Below, piece after piece: positions 9,341-17,431 of a stretch of 20,029 nucleotides of DNA. The notes under the pieces were generated by a model that saw nothing but the letters and a program-made list of their open reading frames with translations, had not been told where the DNA came from and searched no databases. The number at the start of each line of letters is the position of its first letter. Positions within the stretch are counted from its first letter, which is position 1. The stretch is taken from contig JAEMRP010000004.1 in assembly GCA_016463265.1 (NCBI GenBank), positions 1-20,029 on the forward strand, written 5' to 3'. Source of the stretch: Microbacteriaceae bacterium. Lineage in GTDB: Bacteria > Actinomycetota > Actinomycetes > Actinomycetales > Microbacteriaceae. The position numbers and the translations under genes are program-made.

Positions 9341-9364
9341 TAGTCTGGGCTCAATCCGAAGGAG
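9341..9364 (+). promoter_or_regulatory. Candidate tspO -10 element and ribosome binding site
   Basis: TAGTCT (9341-9346) fits the TAnnnT pattern of -10 elements and would start transcription near 9353. AAGGAG (9359-9364) lies 4 nt before the tspO ATG and fixes the start. The whole divergent ileS/tspO gap is only 57 bp, so the region upstream of this element overlaps the ileS promoter. Confidence 0.35.
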
Positions 9365-9368
9365 CATC

Positions 9369-9887
9369 ATGGCCGCGAAATCCACCACATCGTCCACTCG
9401 TCCCCGTCAGGGACTCGCTCTGGCTATCAGCATTGCCGTGCCGTTCATCATCGGTGGACTGGGCGCTCTGTCTACCTCCGGGAATGTCGACGGCTGGTAC
9501 GCGGCCGCGAACGTTGCGCCGTGGACTCCTCCGAACTGGGTGTTCGGTCCCGTGTGGTCGGTTTTGTACGTGTTGATTGGCGTGTCGTTCTGGCGAGCGT
9601 GGCGCATGCCGTCGAGCCCCGCCCGAAGCGCCGGCATTCGACTGTTCATCTGGCAGTTGGCCCTCAACGCCATCTGGACACCAATCTTCTTCTCTGGTTT
9701 CCCGCTGATTGGACCAACCGCGTTCTGGCTCGGCGTCATCATCATCCTGGTCATGGACGTTCTCGTGTGGATGACGATTGTGAAATTCAAAGACGTGGAC
9801 ATCTGGGCCGCCCGCTTACTCATCCCCTATGAGGCGTGGCTGTGGATCGCGTCGACGTTGAACATTTATCTCGCTTTCGCGAACTAG
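9369..9887 (+). CDS. tspO: TspO/MBR family membrane protein
   Basis: This 172-residue protein belongs to the TspO/peripheral benzodiazepine receptor family: five-helix membrane proteins that bind porphyrins and sterol-like molecules and take part in oxidative-stress or tetrapyrrole responses. Signatures seen are WTPPNWVFGPVWSVLYVLIG (near 55-74), QLALNAIWTPIFFSG in the middle, and PYEAWLWIASTLNIYLAFAN at the end. Five hydrophobic segments are visible. An N-terminal Ser/Thr-rich tail of about 14 residues precedes the first helix. The start has AAGGAG 4 nt upstream. It is divergent from ileS and followed 94 nt later by valS on the same strand. The ligand in this organism is unknown. Confidence 0.93.
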   Translation: MAAKSTTSSTRPRQGLALAISIAVPFIIGGLGALSTSGNVDGWYAAANVAPWTPPNWVFGPVWSVLYVLIGVSFWRAWRMPSSPARSAGIRLFIWQLALNAIWTPIFFSGFPLIGPTAFWLGVIIILVMDVLVWMTIVKFKDVDIWAARLLIPYEAWLWIASTLNIYLAFAN

Positions 9888-9981
9888 CCCCCTGACGTGA
9901 CGTCGGCCGTCGGGCTGATAGATTTGGGCAATACGAGTGAGGCAGCCATACCCGCTGCCGCCGATAGTGAAAGAGGCGTCC

Positions 9982-12555
9982 ATGCCCCGCGAAATCCCCG
10001 ACAAGCCGGCCCTCGAAGGACTCGAAGCAACCTGGGGTGAGGTGTGGGAACGCGAAGGAACGTACGCGTTCGATCGCGCGAAGGCCGTTTCGCTCGGTAA
10101 AGACAGCGTGTTCGCGGTCGACACTCCCCCACCGACCGCCTCCGGTTCGTTGCACATCGGTCACGTGTTCTCTTACACGCACATGGACCTCGCCGCCCGC
10201 TACCAGCGCGCCAAGGGCAAGGTCATTTTTTACCCGATGGGGTGGGATGACAACGGGCTTCCGACAGAGCGCCGTGTTCAGAACTACTACGGCGTCCGTT
10301 GCGACCCGACCCTGCCGTACGACCCCTCATTCACGCCACCGCTCGAGGGAGGCGACAACGCCTCGTCGAAGGCCGCCGATCAGGTGCCTATCTCGCGACG
10401 CAACTTTGTCGAACTCTGCGAGAAGTTGACCGTCGAGGACGAGAAGAAGTTCGAGGAACTGTGGCGAACACTCGGCCTCTCGGTCGACTGGTCACAGACG
10501 TACCGCACGATTTCCGACGAGTCGCAGCGAACCGCTCAGCGTGCGTTCCTGAGGAACCTCGCACGGGGCGAGGCCTACCAGGCCGACGCACCGACCCTGT
10601 GGGACATCACGTTCCGGACCGCGGTCGCCCAAGCGGAACTCGAGGACAAAGAAGTTCCCGGTGCGTATCACCGCGTCTCGTTCCACACGCCCGATGGTGG
10701 AACAATCGACATCGAGACGACCCGACCCGAGATGATTCCGGCGTGTGTGGCACTCGTTGCCAACCCCGAGGACGAGCGCTACAAGCCGTTCTTCGGAACG
10801 ACCGTGAGCACGCCGCTGTTCGGCGTCAAGGTCCCCGTTCTTGCTCACCCGCTCGCCCAGATTGACAAGGGAAGCGGAATCGCGATGATCTGTACGTTCG
10901 GTGACGTCACCGACGTGATCTGGTGGCGCGAGCTCAGCCTTCCGACCCGCCCAATCCTCGGGTTCGACGGTCGCGTCATGAGCGAACCACCCGCCGGCAT
11001 CGACTCCGACGACCAGCGCGCCGTCTATGCCGAACTCGCGGGCAAGACCGTGTTCAGTGCAAAGGCACGAATCGTCGAGTTGCTGCAGGAATCGGGCGAG
11101 ATGATCGGCGATCCCAAACCCATTACTCACCCCGTCAAGTTCTTTGAAAAGGGCGACAAGCCACTCGAGATCGTCACAACCCGCCAGTGGTATATCCGCA
11201 ACGGTGCCAAAGACGAAGACCTTCGCGCGCGTCTCATCGAGCGCGGCCAACAGGTCAACTTCCACCCCGACTTCATGCGGGTTCGCTACGACAACTGGGT
11301 CGGCGGACTCAACGGCGACTGGCTGGTCTCTCGCCAGCGCTTCTTCGGTGTGCCGATTCCCGTCTGGTACCCGCTCGATGCAGAGGGCAATCCGGTGTTC
11401 GACAACCCGATTGTTCCGACCGAGGACCAACTGCCGGTCGACCCGTCGTCACAGCCCGCTCCGGGTTACGACGACGACCAGCGCGGTGTCGCTGGCGGAT
11501 TCATCGGCGAGGTCGACGTCATGGACACGTGGGCGACCTCGTCACTCACTCCGCAGATCGCCGGCAAGTGGGGCGAGGACGACGAACTGTGGAACCTCGT
11601 CTTCCCGTATTCACTTCGCTCGCAGGGCCAAGACATCATTCGCACGTGGTTGTTCTCGACCGTTCTGCGCGCCGAACTCGAACACGGCGTTGCGCCGTGG
11701 GAACACGCCGGGATCTCGGGATTCATCGTCGACCCCGACCGCAAGAAGATGTCGAAGTCGAAGGGTAACGTCGTGACCCCGCAGGGAATGCTCGATGAGC
11801 ACGGTTCGGACGCGGTTCGCTACTGGGCGGCATCCAGCAGGCTCGGCACCGACGCGGCGTTTGACCCCGAAAACCCCAAGCAGATCAAGATCGGTCGGCG
11901 CCTTGCGATCAAGGTGTTAAACGCGGCGAAGTTCGTCTATTCGTTCCCGCACACCGAAGGTGCGACGATTACCGAACCGATTGACATCGACCTGCTGCGA
12001 CGGCTCGCCGAGGTCGTTCGCATCGCGACCGAATCGTATGACAAATTTGACCACGCCCGCGCGCTCGAAGTAACGGAACAGTTCTTCTGGACCTTCACCG
12101 ACGACTACCTCGAACTCGTCAAGGAACGCGCCTATCGCGACGAGGTTTCACCCGAGCAAGCGTCGGCAGTTGCCGCACTGCGCCTCGCGATTGATGTGTT
12201 CCTGCGTTTGCTCGCGCCGGTCATCCCGTTCGCGACGGAAGAGGTCTGGCGGTGGACGCACGACGGCTCGATTCACATCGCTCCCTGGCCGACCGTCGCG
12301 GAAATCCCATTCGAGGGACCCAGCTCTGGGCTTCTCGCTTTGTGTGGAGTTGCCCTTGTCGGAATTCGCGGAGCCAAGACCGACGCGAAAGCGTCGCAAA
12401 AGACCGTGGTCACGAGCGCAACCGTCACCGGTCCTGCGCTTCTCGCGGAAGCGAAGACCGACCTCGCTGCGGTTGGACGAATCGTGAACCTCACGCTCGT
12501 CGAATCGACCGACGTAGCGGTAACCGCAACCGAACTCGAGGAAACCGCCGAATAG
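9982..12555 (+). CDS. valS: Valine--tRNA ligase
   Basis: This 857-residue class I synthetase charges tRNA-Val and edits threonine. HIGH is at 58-61 (TASGSLHIGHVFS), and KMSKSKGNV is near residue 590. The editing domain carries ETTRPEMIPACVALVANP, and the anticodon-binding domain includes ATEEVWRW. The C-terminal part (about 790-857) is Ala/Thr/Val-rich and lacks the Lys/Glu heptad coiled coil that ends many bacterial ValRS, so this is a variant form. I choose ATG at 9982 because AAAGAGG lies just upstream; the frame is open 15 codons further, but those residues look non-coding. The next gene begins 34 nt after the stop with its own promoter. Confidence 0.96.
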   Translation: MPREIPDKPALEGLEATWGEVWEREGTYAFDRAKAVSLGKDSVFAVDTPPPTASGSLHIGHVFSYTHMDLAARYQRAKGKVIFYPMGWDDNGLPTERRVQNYYGVRCDPTLPYDPSFTPPLEGGDNASSKAADQVPISRRNFVELCEKLTVEDEKKFEELWRTLGLSVDWSQTYRTISDESQRTAQRAFLRNLARGEAYQADAPTLWDITFRTAVAQAELEDKEVPGAYHRVSFHTPDGGTIDIETTRPEMIPACVALVANPEDERYKPFFGTTVSTPLFGVKVPVLAHPLAQIDKGSGIAMICTFGDVTDVIWWRELSLPTRPILGFDGRVMSEPPAGIDSDDQRAVYAELAGKTVFSAKARIVELLQESGEMIGDPKPITHPVKFFEKGDKPLEIVTTRQWYIRNGAKDEDLRARLIERGQQVNFHPDFMRVRYDNWVGGLNGDWLVSRQRFFGVPIPVWYPLDAEGNPVFDNPIVPTEDQLPVDPSSQPAPGYDDDQRGVAGGFIGEVDVMDTWATSSLTPQIAGKWGEDDELWNLVFPYSLRSQGQDIIRTWLFSTVLRAELEHGVAPWEHAGISGFIVDPDRKKMSKSKGNVVTPQGMLDEHGSDAVRYWAASSRLGTDAAFDPENPKQIKIGRRLAIKVLNAAKFVYSFPHTEGATITEPIDIDLLRRLAEVVRIATESYDKFDHARALEVTEQFFWTFTDDYLELVKERAYRDEVSPEQASAVAALRLAIDVFLRLLAPVIPFATEEVWRWTHDGSIHIAPWPTVAEIPFEGPSSGLLALCGVALVGIRGAKTDAKASQKTVVTSATVTGPALLAEAKTDLAAVGRIVNLTLVESTDVAVTATELEETAE

Positions 12556-12583
12556 TTGACTGCGCCAGCCAGAGGACTACAGT
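12556..12583 (+). promoter_or_regulatory. Promoter of GNAT gene, leaderless geometry
   Basis: TTGACT (12556-12561, 5 of 6 consensus) starts immediately after the valS stop codon and is followed, after 16 nt, by TACAGT (12578-12583). The -10 ends 6 nt before the ATG at 12590 and no ribosome binding site fits between. The best-formed promoter in the window, and it predicts a leaderless mRNA. Confidence 0.6.
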
Positions 12584-12589
12584 GACACC

Positions 12590-13051
12590 ATGACCGTTAC
12601 CGTTCGACCAATCGAGGAGCGCGACGAATCCGTCTGGCGCCAACTGTTCGTTGCCTATGGAGTCTTTTACGAAACCGAGTTCGCCGAACCACAGATTTCG
12701 ACCGTGTGGACTTGGCTGATGGACCCGAGCCATCCGACGAAGGCATGGGTCGCCGAGATCGACGGAGCGGTCGTCGGATTCGGACACATGCGAACCCACT
12801 GGGACACATTCACTGGGGGTCCGGCCTGGTTCCTCGACGACCTGTACACGTCGTCCGCGGCTCGCGGTCACGGCGCCGGAACACAGATCATCAACGCCCT
12901 GCGGGCTCATGCCGACGCGCACGGCGGGGGAACGATCTCGTGGATCACGGCCGACGATAACGTCACCGCTCGAAGCGTGTACGACAAGCTTGCCGCCCGT
13001 CAAACCTGGGTGACGTACGAGATGGGCGTTAGGCCGACTTTTCTTTCGTGA
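12590..13051 (+). CDS. GNAT family N-acetyltransferase
   Basis: This 153-residue protein has the GNAT fold, which moves an acetyl group from acetyl-CoA to an amine. The acetyl-CoA-binding motif is seen as [19 protein letters not shown] (around 83-101), with the R-G-H-G-A-G core. The N-terminal beta strand ([14 protein letters not shown]) and the C-terminal SVYDKLA segment also fit the family. The substrate cannot be told. It has its own promoter in the 34-nt gap after valS, so it need not share expression with it. Its 3' end overlaps the convergent clpX gene by 23 bp. Confidence 0.88.
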   Translation: MTVTVRPIEERDESVWRQLFVAYGVFYETEFAEPQISTVWTWLMDPSHPTKAWVAEIDGAVVGFGHMRTHWDTFTGGPAWFLDDLYTSSAARGHGAGTQIINALRAHADAHGGGTISWITADDNVTARSVYDKLAARQTWVTYEMGVRPTFLS

Positions 13052-14309
13052 TTTTGCGCTCGATCATGGTCGGGGCGGCACCGGTGTCGACGGATTCCTT
13101 GGTGACAATGACCTTGGCGATTAGCTCGGTCGACGGGACCTCGAACATGATGGGCCCGAGGACGTCTTCGAGGATCGCGCGGAGCCCCCGTGCGCCCGTC
13201 CCCCGCTTGACGGCGAGGTCGGCGATCGATTCGAGTGCGTCCTTTTCAAATTCGAGTTCCACACCGTCGAGCTCAAACATCCTTTGGTACTGCTTGACCA
13301 GCGCGTTGCGCGGTCCGGTCAGGATGTCGATGAGCGCACTGCGGTCGAGCGGCAGAACCGAGGCGATGACGGGCAGTCGACCGATGAACTCGGGAATCAA
13401 CCCAAACTTGTGCAGGTCTTCGGGCTGGACTTCGGCGAACAGGTTCTGTTGTTCGCCCTTGAGTTGAAGTGACGCGCCGAACCCCACGCCGTGGCGGCCG
13501 ACGCGCTGCGACACGATCTCCTCGAGCCCCGCAAACGCTCCGGCGACGATAAACAGAACGTTCGTCGTATCAATCTGGAGGAATTCCTGGTGGGGGTGCT
13601 TGCGACCGCCCTGGGGCGGAACGCTCGCGACGGTTCCTTCAAGAATCTTGAGCAGTGCCTGCTGAACGCCCTCGCCCGACACGTCGCGCGTGATCGAGGG
13701 GTTTTCGGCCTTTCGGGAAATCTTGTCGATCTCGTCGATGTAGATGATGCCCTTCTCGGCGCGCTTGACATCGAAGTCGGCGGCCTGAATGAGCTTCAAG
13801 AGGATGTTCTCGACGTCTTCACCGACATAACCGGCTTCGGTCAGGGCGGTGGCGTCGGCGACGACGAACGGAACGTTGAGGCGCTTGGCGAGAGTCTGTG
13901 CCAGGTACGTCTTGCCGCAACCTGTCGGACCGATAAGCAAAATGTTCGACTTGGCGATTTCGATTTCGTCGTGCACGTCAGCGGAACGCACGCCTTCTTG
14001 GGCGCGAACTCGCTTGTAGTGGTTGTACACCGCCACTGACAGGGCGCGCTTTGCGGCGTCTTGACCGACCACATATTCGTCGAGGAATGCCGCGATTTCT
14101 TTTGGCTTGGGTAAATCGATGTCGACGACCTCGTCGCTCTCGCCCTGCGCTGCTTCGGCCATGCGCTCGTCAATGATCTCGTTACACAATTCGACGCACT
14201 CATCACAGATATAGACACCGGGACCGGCAATGAGTTGCTGAACTTGCTTTTGCGTCTTGCCACAGAAGGAACACTTCATGACGTCGGTGCTGTCGCCGAT
14301 ACGTGACAT
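13029..14309 (-). CDS. clpX: ATP-dependent Clp protease ATP-binding subunit ClpX
   Basis: This 426-residue AAA+ unfoldase recognises substrates and feeds them to ClpP. The N-terminal zinc-binding domain has C13, C16, C35 and C38 (KCSFCGK ... CDECVELC). Walker A is GPTGCGKT at 127-134, Walker B is IIYIDEID, and the pore loop is GYVGED. The ClpP-docking loop reads VGFGA where Escherichia coli has IGFGA. The sensor region [13 protein letters not shown] is present. AAGGAGG lies 4 nt before the ATG. It is on the same strand as clpP1-clpP2 but separated from them by the oppositely oriented copC gene, so it is a separate transcript. Its 3' end overlaps the GNAT gene. Confidence 0.98.
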   Translation of the reverse strand: MSRIGDSTDVMKCSFCGKTQKQVQQLIAGPGVYICDECVELCNEIIDERMAEAAQGESDEVVDIDLPKPKEIAAFLDEYVVGQDAAKRALSVAVYNHYKRVRAQEGVRSADVHDEIEIAKSNILLIGPTGCGKTYLAQTLAKRLNVPFVVADATALTEAGYVGEDVENILLKLIQAADFDVKRAEKGIIYIDEIDKISRKAENPSITRDVSGEGVQQALLKILEGTVASVPPQGGRKHPHQEFLQIDTTNVLFIVAGAFAGLEEIVSQRVGRHGVGFGASLQLKGEQQNLFAEVQPEDLHKFGLIPEFIGRLPVIASVLPLDRSALIDILTGPRNALVKQYQRMFELDGVELEFEKDALESIADLAVKRGTGARGLRAILEDVLGPIMFEVPSTELIAKVIVTKESVDTGAAPTMIERKITKEKSA

Positions 14310-14333
14310 GGTGCCTCCTTGCTGGTCGGTTCA

Positions 14334-14359
14334 AGCCTAACCCCGTGCACCCATGGGGT
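14334..14359 (-). promoter_or_regulatory. clpX -10 candidate and adjacent inverted repeat
   Basis: TAGGCT on the minus strand (14339-14334) is a possible clpX -10 that would give a leader of about 18 nt carrying the AAGGAGG. Next to it is ACCCC-N10-GGGGT (14340-14359), which contains the palindromes GTGCAC and CCCATGGG. This could be an operator for a stress regulator acting on clpX, copC or both. No known regulator's site is recognised. Confidence 0.25.
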
Positions 14360-14371
14360 TTGGCAGGGCTG

Positions 14372-14401
14372 TCGATAACTGTTCGGCGTGGCGCACATAA
14401 T
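14372..14401 (+). promoter_or_regulatory. Promoter of copC-like gene, leaderless geometry
   Basis: TCGATA (14372-14377) and CATAAT (14396-14401) are 18 nt apart, and the -10 ends 6 nt before the ATG at 14408. The intervening AGAAAT contains no ribosome binding site, so the mRNA is probably leaderless. The divergent gap with clpX is only 98 bp. Confidence 0.48.
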
Positions 14402-14407
14402 AGAAAT

Positions 14408-15046
14408 ATGTCAATTCGTTCCGTCGTCACCGTCATTATCACCGCTCTCGGATTGGCGGTTTTGTCCGCAGGTCCCGCCTTCGCTCACGCCGAACTCATC
14501 GGTTCGTCGCCGGCGGCCGACTCGAGCGTCGCCAGTGTCACTGAGGTGTCCGTCACCGCGGGCGAAGAACTTCTCAATATCGGCGAAAACGCCGAGGGCT
14601 TCGTGATCGCCGTGAGTGACGCGGACGGCGCGTTTTACGGCGACGGCTGCGTTTCGGTCCAAGGCGACACCGCGTCGATGGACGTTAAGTTGAGCCTCCG
14701 CGGGACGTACACGGTTGCGTACCGCGTGATCTCGGATGACGGCCACCCCGTCGAAGGCTCATTCACGTTCGACTTCGAGGGTGACGCAAACGAATCGAAC
14801 CTTGTACGATACGTTGGCCGTCCCGTCTGCGGCGAGACGCCCGTCACCCTGGTTGATGAAACAACCGAACCAACCGAACCAACAGAACCCAGCGTCATTT
14901 CTACCGCACCGCCGATCGTCCCACCCGCACCTGGCGCTGATTTGACACCGTGGATCGGTCTTGCAACCATCCCACTCGTTGTTGGGGCAATCTGGATTCT
15001 CATTCGTCTTCTGGGAAAGAAAGACTCCGAAGACAACCTCGTCTAG
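14408..15046 (+). CDS. CopC-domain copper-binding membrane-anchored protein
   Basis: This 212-residue exported protein probably binds Cu(II) outside the membrane. A signal peptide (1-26, ending GPAFA) is followed by a mature start HAELIGSSPAA, so His27 becomes the N-terminus, as in CopC. The second half of the site is SDDGHPVEGSF with D111 and H113. Two cysteines (C81, C141) lie in the exported domain and may form a disulfide. A Thr-Glu-Pro repeat (153-161) and a proline-rich linker lead to a C-terminal helix (about 182-202) and a short basic tail. I reject the longer reading from 14303 because ATG 14408 gives a clean signal peptide and has a -10 6 nt upstream. CopD is not fused or adjacent. 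It lies between clpX and clpP2 in opposite orientation. Confidence 0.87.
   Translation: MSIRSVVTVIITALGLAVLSAGPAFAHAELIGSSPAADSSVASVTEVSVTAGEELLNIGENAEGFVIAVSDADGAFYGDGCVSVQGDTASMDVKLSLRGTYTVAYRVISDDGHPVEGSFTFDFEGDANESNLVRYVGRPVCGETPVTLVDETTEPTEPTEPSVISTAPPIVPPAPGADLTPWIGLATIPLVVGAIWILIRLLGKKDSEDNLV
14864..14890 (+). repeat. 9-bp tandem repeat coding Thr-Glu-Pro
   Basis: Three copies of a 9-bp unit of the form ACCGAACCA encode TEPTEPTEP in the linker of the CopC protein. The first two copies are identical and the third differs at two positions. Such repeats can vary in copy number by slippage, which would only change linker length. Confidence 0.7.
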
Positions 15047-15691
15047 CTAGGCGATGACCTTGCGGCTCGACAGAACCTGGTCGATGAGTCCGTACTCCAA
15101 CGCTTCCGCGGCCGTGAGAATCTTGTCGCGGTCGATGTCGTTGCGGATCTCTTCCACCGTTTTGTTGGTGTGATCGGCAAGAGTGATTTCGAGCCATTCG
15201 CGTAGACGGGCGATTTCTTTCGCCTGAATCTCGATGTCCGACGCCTGACCGCGGCCGGCATCGCCGGTCGAGGGCTGGTGAATCAGAATTCGCGCGTTCG
15301 GCAGGGCGAGTCGCTTGCCGGGGGTTCCACCTGCTGCCAACACCGCCGCAGCGGACGCGGCCTGACCGAGGACAACGGTCTGGATCTGTGGGCGGACGTA
15401 TTGCATCGTGTCGTAGATCGCGGTCATCGCGGTGAAGGATCCGCCGGGTGAGTTGATGTACATGATGATGTCGCGGTCCGGGTCTTGCGACTCGAGGACG
15501 AGCAACTGGGCCATGACGTCGTCGGCGGACGCGTCGTCGACCTGAACACCGAGGAACACGATTCGGTCCTGGAACAACTTGGCGTAAGGGTCGAGGAAAC
15601 GGGTGCCGTTGGCCGTGCGCTCTTCGAACTGAGGAAGGATGTAACGCGATTCGGGGACGGCGATGCCGTTGTGGTTGGTGTCAAAGTTCAT
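15047..15691 (-). CDS. clpP2: ATP-dependent Clp protease proteolytic subunit ClpP2
   Basis: This 214-residue serine peptidase is one of the two ClpP paralogues found in Actinomycetota, which together form a mixed ClpP1P2 barrel. The catalytic triad is S113 ([11 protein letters not shown]), H138 (LIHQPS) and D189 (DIDRDKI). An N-terminal extension of about 30 residues, including [14 protein letters not shown], and the alanine-rich nucleophile region resemble actinobacterial ClpP2. It begins 11 nt after the clpP1 stop and is surely cotranscribed with it. Its stop abuts the stop of the convergent copC gene with no space between. Confidence 0.95.
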   Translation of the reverse strand: MNFDTNHNGIAVPESRYILPQFEERTANGTRFLDPYAKLFQDRIVFLGVQVDDASADDVMAQLLVLESQDPDRDIIMYINSPGGSFTAMTAIYDTMQYVRPQIQTVVLGQAASAAAVLAAGGTPGKRLALPNARILIHQPSTGDAGRGQASDIEIQAKEIARLREWLEITLADHTNKTVEEIRNDIDRDKILTAAEALEYGLIDQVLSSRKVIA

Positions 15692-15702
15692 GTGCCTGTC
15701 CC

Positions 15703-16290
15703 CTACTTCGTGTTCGTTCCGCCGCCACCGACGACGTCGTCAGCAGATGCGCGGATGTGATCGACAAAGCCGTACTCCAAGGCCTCTTCAGCGCTGAACC
15801 AACGGTCGCGGTCGCCGTCTTTCGAAACCTGTTCCGCCGTCTTGCCCGTCGCAGCGGCGGTGATTTCCGCAAGGCGCTTCTTCATGTCGTTGATCAGTTC
15901 CGCCTGAGTCTGAATGTCGCTCGCGGTTCCACCGAAGCCGCCGCTGGGTTGGTGCAAAAGGACTCGGGCGTTCGGCGTGATGTAACGCTTGCCCTTGGTT
16001 CCGGCGGTCAACAGGAACTGGCCCATCGACGCGGCCAAACCGATTCCCACGGTGACGATGTCGTTCGGAACGAACTGCATCGTGTCATAAATGGCCATAC
16101 CCGCGGTGATCGAGCCACCGGGCGAGTTGATGTACAGGTAGATGTCCTTCTTGGGGTCTTCCGCCGCAAGGAGGAGAAGTTTTGCCGCGATTTCGTTCGC
16201 GTTCTCGTCGCGAACCTCACTGCCCAACCAGATAATGCGGTCCTTCAACAGACGATCGAACACGTTGGGCGGGAATACCGGTTCACTCAT
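15703..16290 (-). CDS. clpP1: ATP-dependent Clp protease proteolytic subunit ClpP1
   Basis: This 195-residue serine peptidase is the first gene of the clpP1-clpP2 pair. The triad is S88 ([11 protein letters not shown]), H113 (LLHQPSGG) and D162 (DRDRW). The family segment [20 protein letters not shown] is intact. It has a short N-terminal part and a C-terminal tail rich in glycine ([12 protein letters not shown]). AAGGAG lies 6 nt before the ATG. ClpX is encoded nearby on the same strand, so all protease parts are clustered. A Gly-rich C-terminal tail is a small oddity of this copy. Confidence 0.96.
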   Translation of the reverse strand: MSEPVFPPNVFDRLLKDRIIWLGSEVRDENANEIAAKLLLLAAEDPKKDIYLYINSPGGSITAGMAIYDTMQFVPNDIVTVGIGLAASMGQFLLTAGTKGKRYITPNARVLLHQPSGGFGGTASDIQTQAELINDMKKRLAEITAAATGKTAEQVSKDGDRDRWFSAEEALEYGFVDHIRASADDVVGGGGTNTK

Positions 16291-16355
16291 TTATTACTCC
16301 TTGTGGGCTTGATAGCCAGCGTACCCAGTGCACACGACGCGCCGTGACGATTTCG

Positions 16356-16372
16356 CCGAGGGCAAAACTCGG
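16356..16372 (-). terminator. Weak hairpin between hydrolase and clpP1
   Basis: A 5-bp inverted repeat (CCGAG/CTCGG) with a 7-nt loop lies 16 nt after the hydrolase stop, with no T-tract after it. It may be a weak transcription barrier ahead of clpP1. The rest of the 98-nt gap shows no other structure I can name. Confidence 0.22.
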
Positions 16373-16388
16373 ACGGGGTGGTCACCGA

Positions 16389-17402
16389 TTACGGAGCAAG
16401 GTTAGCCTCAAAGAACGACGCAAGCACATCCGCGTAACGGTCGGTCTCGGTGAGCATGCCCTCGGTGTGGTCGGCTCCGGCGAACGTCTCGAGTTGAACG
16501 TTCCCGCCCACCGACTTCGCATAGTCGACGAAGTCGAGTGACGATTGATACGCGAGTCGTTGATCGGCGTCACCGTGCAGGATCAGCATCGGACGGTCGC
16601 CCGCCGCGTCGATTGCCGAGGTCACCGAGGTTTCGGTCAGATTCACACCGTGGAAGATTTGTGCCGAGACGAGAGCGAGTTGCCACAGGAACCCGGGAAA
16701 ACCCTGGAACTCGACTTCCTTGGTCGCCGCCGCGTTGAAGTCGAAAATTGTTCCCTCCATCGCAAAGGCCGACACCGTCTCGGTCTTGGCCGGAAGCAAA
16801 CTGGTGGCGACCGCTCCGCCCGAGACGCCGAACATTCCCAGGCTCGCCGGTTTCACCGCCTTTTCCGCCACGAGCCAGTCGGCGACGGCGGCGAAGTCGT
16901 CCGATTCCTCTTGACCGGCCGAGTGGCGGCCATCGGTGCAGGTCGATTCGCCCGTGTCTCGGCTGTCGACCAACAACACGTTGAATCCACGTTTGGCCAA
17001 CATCGAGCTGGGCAACAGCGCGTTGAAATCGCGGCGAGAAGTGCCGATTCCGTGGGTGACAATCACGGTCTTGCCATTGGGGAACGCGGGGGTGATCCAC
17101 CACGCCGAGAGGTTGATGTCGTCGGCGACAGGAATGATGACTTCCTCGTACGGGACATTCTTCATCCAGTAGGGCGACAAGTCGTACCCGACCCACTTGT
17201 CCCATCCGGGACCTTCGAAGGGTCCTTCCCCCGTTCCCGGCGTCACAAATTGCTCCGGCGAGTTGTTGACGTCGTCGGCGTTGATGGCGCAGGGCACCGC
17301 GGTTCCGGACGTGTACACGTATTCGCCGGCGGCGAGACCGCCACCGACCACGACAAGAACAGTCGAGCCGGCAATGACTCCCCAAAGTGTGGATTTCTTC
17401 AT
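16389..17402 (-). CDS. Membrane-anchored alpha/beta hydrolase
   Basis: This 337-residue protein has an alpha/beta hydrolase domain behind an N-terminal membrane segment (about 6-26) or uncleaved signal. The nucleophile is S194 in GVSGG, the probable acid D280 in LHGDADQ, and the base H312 in AGADHTE. The oxyanion region is THGIGTS at 116-122. Two cysteines outside the catalytic site (C38, C155) could form a disulfide if the domain faces outside. Substrate is unknown; the fold includes esterases, lipases and peptidases. I choose ATG at 17402, since a TAACCT lies 6 nt upstream; a TTG two codons earlier is the alternative. It lies between tig and clpP1 on the same strand, with a hairpin at 17432-17449 before it. 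Confidence 0.85.
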   Translation of the reverse strand: MKKSTLWGVIAGSTVLVVVGGGLAAGEYVYTSGTAVPCAINADDVNNSPEQFVTPGTGEGPFEGPGWDKWVGYDLSPYWMKNVPYEEVIIPVADDINLSAWWITPAFPNGKTVIVTHGIGTSRRDFNALLPSSMLAKRGFNVLLVDSRDTGESTCTDGRHSAGQEESDDFAAVADWLVAEKAVKPASLGMFGVSGGAVATSLLPAKTETVSAFAMEGTIFDFNAAATKEVEFQGFPGFLWQLALVSAQIFHGVNLTETSVTSAIDAAGDRPMLILHGDADQRLAYQSSLDFVDYAKSVGGNVQLETFAGADHTEGMLTETDRYADVLASFFEANLAP

Positions 17403-17408
17403 TGACAA

Positions 17409-17414
17409 AGGTTA
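17409..17414 (-). promoter_or_regulatory. -10 element of hydrolase gene, leaderless geometry
   Basis: TAACCT on the minus strand fits TAnnnT and ends 6 nt before the ATG at 17402. The would-be -35 region falls at the tig terminator stem and has no consensus match, so this promoter may be weak or use another sigma factor. Confidence 0.38.
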
Positions 17415-17431
17415 GCACCGCACAAACTAAT

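Noticed and set aside
10492..11430. 312-codon open frame antisense to valS
   Set aside because: It overlaps the conserved core of valS on the other strand and shows no domain, signal or ribosome binding site.
14303..14407. Longer start for the CopC protein
   Set aside because: The extra 35 residues would bury the signal peptide and overlap the promoter and clpX leader; ATG 14408 gives a clean signal peptide.
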